In this document: in pieces, positions 60,667 to 64,000 of the stretch
Layout of the letters: each line of letters begins with the position of its first letter
Position numbering within the stretch: position 1 is the stretch's first letter
Source: Echria macrotheca
Lineage: Eukaryota > Ascomycota > Sordariomycetes > Sordariales > Schizotheciaceae
Direction: 5' to 3'
Length of the DNA: 64,000 nucleotides
Assembly (NCBI GenBank): GCA_030411725.1
Contig: MU839834.1
Coordinates: 1,364,001 to 1,428,000, forward strand
Position numbers and translations under genes: made by a program
Notes under the pieces: generated by a model
Databases searched by the model: none
Seen by the model: only the letters and a program-made list of their open reading frames with translations
Told to the model about the DNA's origin: nothing

Positions 60667-62072
60667 TTATCGCGAAGACATGGCCTTGGTCACCAGCCTC
60701 TTCAGGGCCAGCTCCTTCTTCTTCAGGTCCTCCGCCGTCGACTCCTCGACGCTGAGCTGCTCCATGGCCTCGCTCAGAGACTGCTCAATCTTGTCCTTCT
60801 GGCCACGCTTAAGCTTGAGCGAGAGGGTAGGATCCGACACGATCTCCTCAACGCGCGAGATGTAAGCCTCGAGCTGCTGCTTAGCCTCGAAACGCTTGCT
60901 GAAGGCCTCGTCGTTGGTCTTGAACTTCTCGGCATCTGCACGAATTAGTATTGATTCCAGCTTCCAAGAGGCACCTTGCTTACCGCTGATCATGCTCTCA
61001 ATCTCGGTCGACGAGAGCTTGCCGACAGAGTTGGAGATGGTGATGTTAGCACTGCGGCCCGAGGTCTTCTCAGTAGCGGTAACCTTGAGGATACCGTTGA
61101 CATCGACCTCGAAAACGACCTCAAGAACGGGCTCGCCGGCCTTCATGGGAGGAATGGGAGCCAGAGTGAACTCGCCAAGCGAGGTGTTATCCTCGCAGTT
61201 GACACGCTCGCCCTGGTAGACAGGGAACTGGACAGTTTGCTGGTTGTCAGCAACGGTGGTGAAGGTACTGTACAAAGTTAGCACTAATCTGCGCACAAAG
61301 CACATAAATGGCAATCCAAACATACCGCTTGCGAAGGCAAGGCACGGTGCTGCCACGGGGAACAACCGGAGCAAAGATGTTGCCCTCCATGGCAACGCCG
61401 AGGGAAAGGGGAACGACATCCAGGAGCAGAAGGTCCGAGGTGTCGGCGGATGTGGCCTTGCCGGAAAGGATACCGGCCTGAACAGCGGCGCCGTAGGCGA
61501 CAGCCTCATCGGGGTTAATGCTCTTCTCAAGCTTCTTGCCGTCGAAGAACTCGCTGAGGAGCTTCTGGATGCGGGGAATACGAGTGGAGCCACCGACAAG
61601 CACGATCTCATCGACACCGCTCTTCTCAATGCCAGCATCCTTGAGAACCTGCGCGACCGGCTCGAGGGTGCCAGAGAAAGCCTTGGCGTTCAGATCCTCG
61701 AAACGAGCACGAGTGATCTGCATGTTGAAGTCCTCACCATCAAAGAGAGAGTCAATCTCAATGGTGGTCTGAGCACCGCTCGACAGGGTACGCTTCGCAC
61801 GCTCGCAGGCAGTCCGGAGACGTCTGAGGGCACGCGGGTCGCCACTGAGGTCCTTCTTGAACTTCCTCGTGAACTCCTTCTTGCAGTGGTCCAGGAGGTT
61901 GGTGTCGAAGTCCTGACCACCAAGATGGGTATCACCAGCCGTGGCCTTGACGGTGAAGACACCGCCCTGGATGTTGAGGAGCGAAACATCGAAAGTACCA
62001 CCACCAAGATCGTAGATAAGAACGTTGCGCTCCTTGCCGGACTTGCCGGAGCCAAGACCGTAGGCAATGGCA

Positions 62073-62104
<32 letters not shown>

Positions 62105-62826
62105 GTTCATGCCAGAGATGGCACCGGCATCCTTGGTGGCCTGACGCTGATTGTCGTTGAAATAGGCGGGCACGGTAATGACAGCCTTCTCAACCTTCTT
62201 GCCGAGCTTGACCTCGGCGATCTCCTTCATCTGTTGGCGGGGATGTCAGCCTCTGACCAAGCAAATCTGCATGCTCAGACTAACCTTCGTAAGAACCATA
62301 GCAGAGATCTCCTGGGGGGAGAAGGAGTGGGTGCTGCCAAGGTACTCGACCTCGACCTTGGGGTTGCCCTGGCCATCATCGATGACCTTGAATGGCCACG
62401 ACTCCATATCCTTCTTGACGGTCGGGTCATCGAAGCGGCGACCAATAAGACGCCTAATTAGGGATTGCGGTTAGCGATCAGATTCATCATATCGGCGACT
62501 GATAGGCGCATACTTGACATCGAAGACGGTGTTGCGGGGGTTCATGGCGGCCTGGTTCTTGGCCGCCTCACCGATCAAGCGCTCATTGTCGGTGAACGAG
62601 ACGAACGACGGGGTGGTGAAGCTACCCTGCTCGTTGGCAATGATTTCGACATTGGTACCCTCATACGTCGCAACGCAAGAGTAGGTTGTGCCTGTGATGG
62701 AGAATTGCGGTCAGAAAATGCGCCCAACGATTCCGGGCTCGCCCCTCGTTCGGGCGCGGGGAGCCAGCGGGAGCACGACGCACCAAGATCAATGCCAATG
62801 GCACCATCGTAAACCTCGTCTGCCAT
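60667..62826 (-). CDS. SSB1: Ribosome-associated Hsp70 chaperone Ssb
   Basis: 615-residue Hsp70 of the fungal Ssb class, which binds nascent chains at the ribosome with the RAC co-chaperones. Six exons: 62826-62784, 62691-62514, 62453-62285, 62230-61326, 61267-60984 and 60935-60667. Ssb-type N terminus MADEVYDGAIGIDLGTTYSC; Hsp70 signatures IYDLGGGTFDVSLL and IVLVGGSTRIPRIQKLLSEF; linker DLLLLDVVPLSLGV; substrate domain with DNQQTVQFPVYQGERVNCED. The C terminus ends in VTKAMSSR like yeast Ssb and lacks the EEVD tail of cytosolic Ssa Hsp70s, and there is no signal peptide or HDEL, which excludes BiP. Five introns, several in the 5' part as is common in highly expressed fungal genes. Divergent from eIF4E. 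Confidence 0.97.
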
Positions 62827-63810
62827 CTTGATGGGTTTTGGTATAATGAGACAAAGGTTTAATGGATGGTGAGGTGAAGCTTGCGCGAGAGAGAAAGGCG
62901 ATGCGGCGTGGGGTAGTAGGCAGGTGCGAAGTTCTTATTCTCGAAATTTTTGGGAAACGGTGAATTTTTTTTTGCAGCCAAGCCGAGGGCCCCACATATC
63001 CCCACCCGATCCCCTGACTGCGGCAAAGCGGGTTTCCCTCCAAGGCCAGGCTTCCCAGCGACAGAATAGCTGGTACACAGCGAACGAGGTGCCCGATTTC
63101 ACTTCCAGGTGCCTCGGACAGGGCTTGTGGATGGCTTTTATCTGGTCAAAACAGCTGTGAATAATTACCACAAGGCATAGTGTACAAAGCGATACGTCTT
63201 TTTATTTCTCCAAAAGCCTTTCGAGAGGTTTAGATCCCTAAACATTATGTAAGTTGGCCTATCTTCGGACACTTGCAGAACTTCTGGGTTAGTGTGTACC
63301 TCTTTTTCCTGTGTCTCGAGAGCCTAGGCTTACTCGAGCGCCCCGCCTCGCCCACCGCCTTCTCCACGTGACTCCTCATGTGAGAAAACCCCCGCCACAA
63401 AGTTTGGCGGGAGCAGGACCCCTGCGAACGGAAGGTTTCACGTCGCTTGTGGCTGAGAGAAGGTTCAGTCTTTTTGCGATCGCCTCAGAAAACAAACCAT
63501 TTGCAACAACGACCGTACCGACCTACCCTCGACGATTTCTAGAGCGACGATTGCCTGGAGCAAGGTCGCGCTTTCATTTCGAGAACAAGGCTCATTTTAG
63601 TCAAGAACACCTGCCGCTATCGTGCGCTTTCCCGGCCGAATCTTTCTAGCCCAAGTCGCAGAACCCGCAAGCGCTTTGCGCTTTCCACACCCCGCCATAC
63701 CGACTGGTCTTTTTTCGACTTCCGACACAAAACCCCGGACACTGCATTGCCACAACCTTCACCCTGCTATCTAGACCCATCCGACTCGATTTCGAAACTA
63801 CTGTCTCAAG
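62827..63810. other. Divergent promoter region SSB / eIF4E
   Basis: 984 bp between the start codons of two translation-linked genes. CT-rich sequence precedes the eIF4E ATG. A single TTCTCGAA (TTCnnGAA) near 62938 resembles part of a heat-shock element but stands alone. Confidence 0.6.
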
Positions 63811-64000
63811 ATGTCGGAGCAAGTCGATCTCACCACTATCCCTATCTCGCCCGACGGCGGGGCCCACGAGGCCGGTTCTTCGACTGAGGATGCCGGAAAG
63901 AAGGTGACTGTCTTCCACGACAAGGACAACTTCAACGTCAAGCATCCCCTCTCAAACCGGTGGACGCTTTGGTTCACAAAGCCGGCCAGCGGAAAGGTTT
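63811..64000 (+). CDS. eIF4E: Translation initiation factor eIF4E, 5' part
   Basis: First 63 codons of the mRNA cap-binding subunit of eIF4F; the gene runs past the window. The ATG in CAAGATGTCGG begins MSEQVDLTTIPISPDGG, a variable acidic N terminus, followed by the family hallmark FNVKHPLSNRWTLWFTKP (HPLxxxWTLWFxKP), which holds the first part of the cap-binding fold and the eIF4G-contact HPL motif. No intron is needed in the visible part. It could in principle be an eIF4E-2-like paralogue; the cap-pocket tryptophans lie beyond the end. Confidence 0.93.
   Translation, partial: MSEQVDLTTIPISPDGGAHEAGSSTEDAGKKVTVFHDKDNFNVKHPLSNRWTLWFTKPASGKV

Noticed and set aside
61244..62461. 405-codon plus-strand frame opposite SSB
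   Set aside because: Antisense shadow of an Hsp70 gene, a known annotation artefact; it crosses SSB introns.
62930..62945. TTCTCGAA as a heat-shock element upstream of SSB
   Set aside because: A functional element needs at least three alternating nGAAn units; only one inverted pair is clear, and yeast Ssb genes are not heat-induced.

Overview
The window is nuclear DNA from a filamentous ascomycete, most likely a GC-rich Sordariomycete of the Sordariales/Chaetomiaceae type. The grounds are short introns of about 45-92 nt with GTAAGT-like donors and CTAAC/CTGAC-like branch sites, strong C/G preference at third codon positions, and a protein set typical of Pezizomycotina: NADPH oxidase NoxA/Nox1, a myosin-I with an Arp2/3-activating tail, a multipass CAP10/GT90 protein, a Pal1-family protein and Rsc4. 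The placement rests on recognising protein families, not on a database search. No prokaryotic or viral genes, CRISPR arrays, intact transposons, rRNA or tRNA genes were found.

Left part (1-20.3 kb): the 3' end of UDP-N-acetylglucosamine pyrophosphorylase, a Sym1/Mpv17 inner-membrane protein with an 11-nt first exon, nox1 on the minus strand, a 3.5-kb gene-free divergent region, myosin-I, the DHHC palmitoyltransferase Pfa4, a large membrane-anchored GT90 protein, and a Pal1-family morphology protein whose 5' exon is unresolved.

Middle part (20.3-44.9 kb) is a dense block of housekeeping genes: USB1 (U6 snRNA 3' processing), ERO1 (ER disulfide formation), CKS1 (CDK adaptor), RSC4 (chromatin remodelling), a large unrecognised protein with a nine-unit 21-bp minisatellite and predicted C-terminal membrane helices, a Tma23-like nucleolar G-patch protein, THG1 (tRNA-His guanylyltransferase), SWD1 (COMPASS H3K4 methylation) and RPB1 (RNA polymerase II). 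Several pairs are head-to-head: PFA4/GT90, CKS1/RSC4, THG1/SWD1 and SSB/eIF4E. I reconstructed exon-intron structures by hand. For the genes whose exons were summed the total is a multiple of three, except where an end lies outside the window or is unresolved.

Right part (44.9-64 kb) is unusual. About 12 kb (44,853-56,787) holds only one supportable gene, a 67-residue cysteine-rich protein. It is followed by a 103-residue conserved-looking small protein, another 3.5 kb without a convincing gene, then the ribosome-associated Hsp70 SSB (minus strand) divergent from the start of eIF4E, which runs off the window.

The strongest candidates for something undescribed are the repeat-bearing membrane protein at 31,619-33,984, the isolated cysteine-rich microprotein at 50,889-51,092, and the long gene-poor tract around it.
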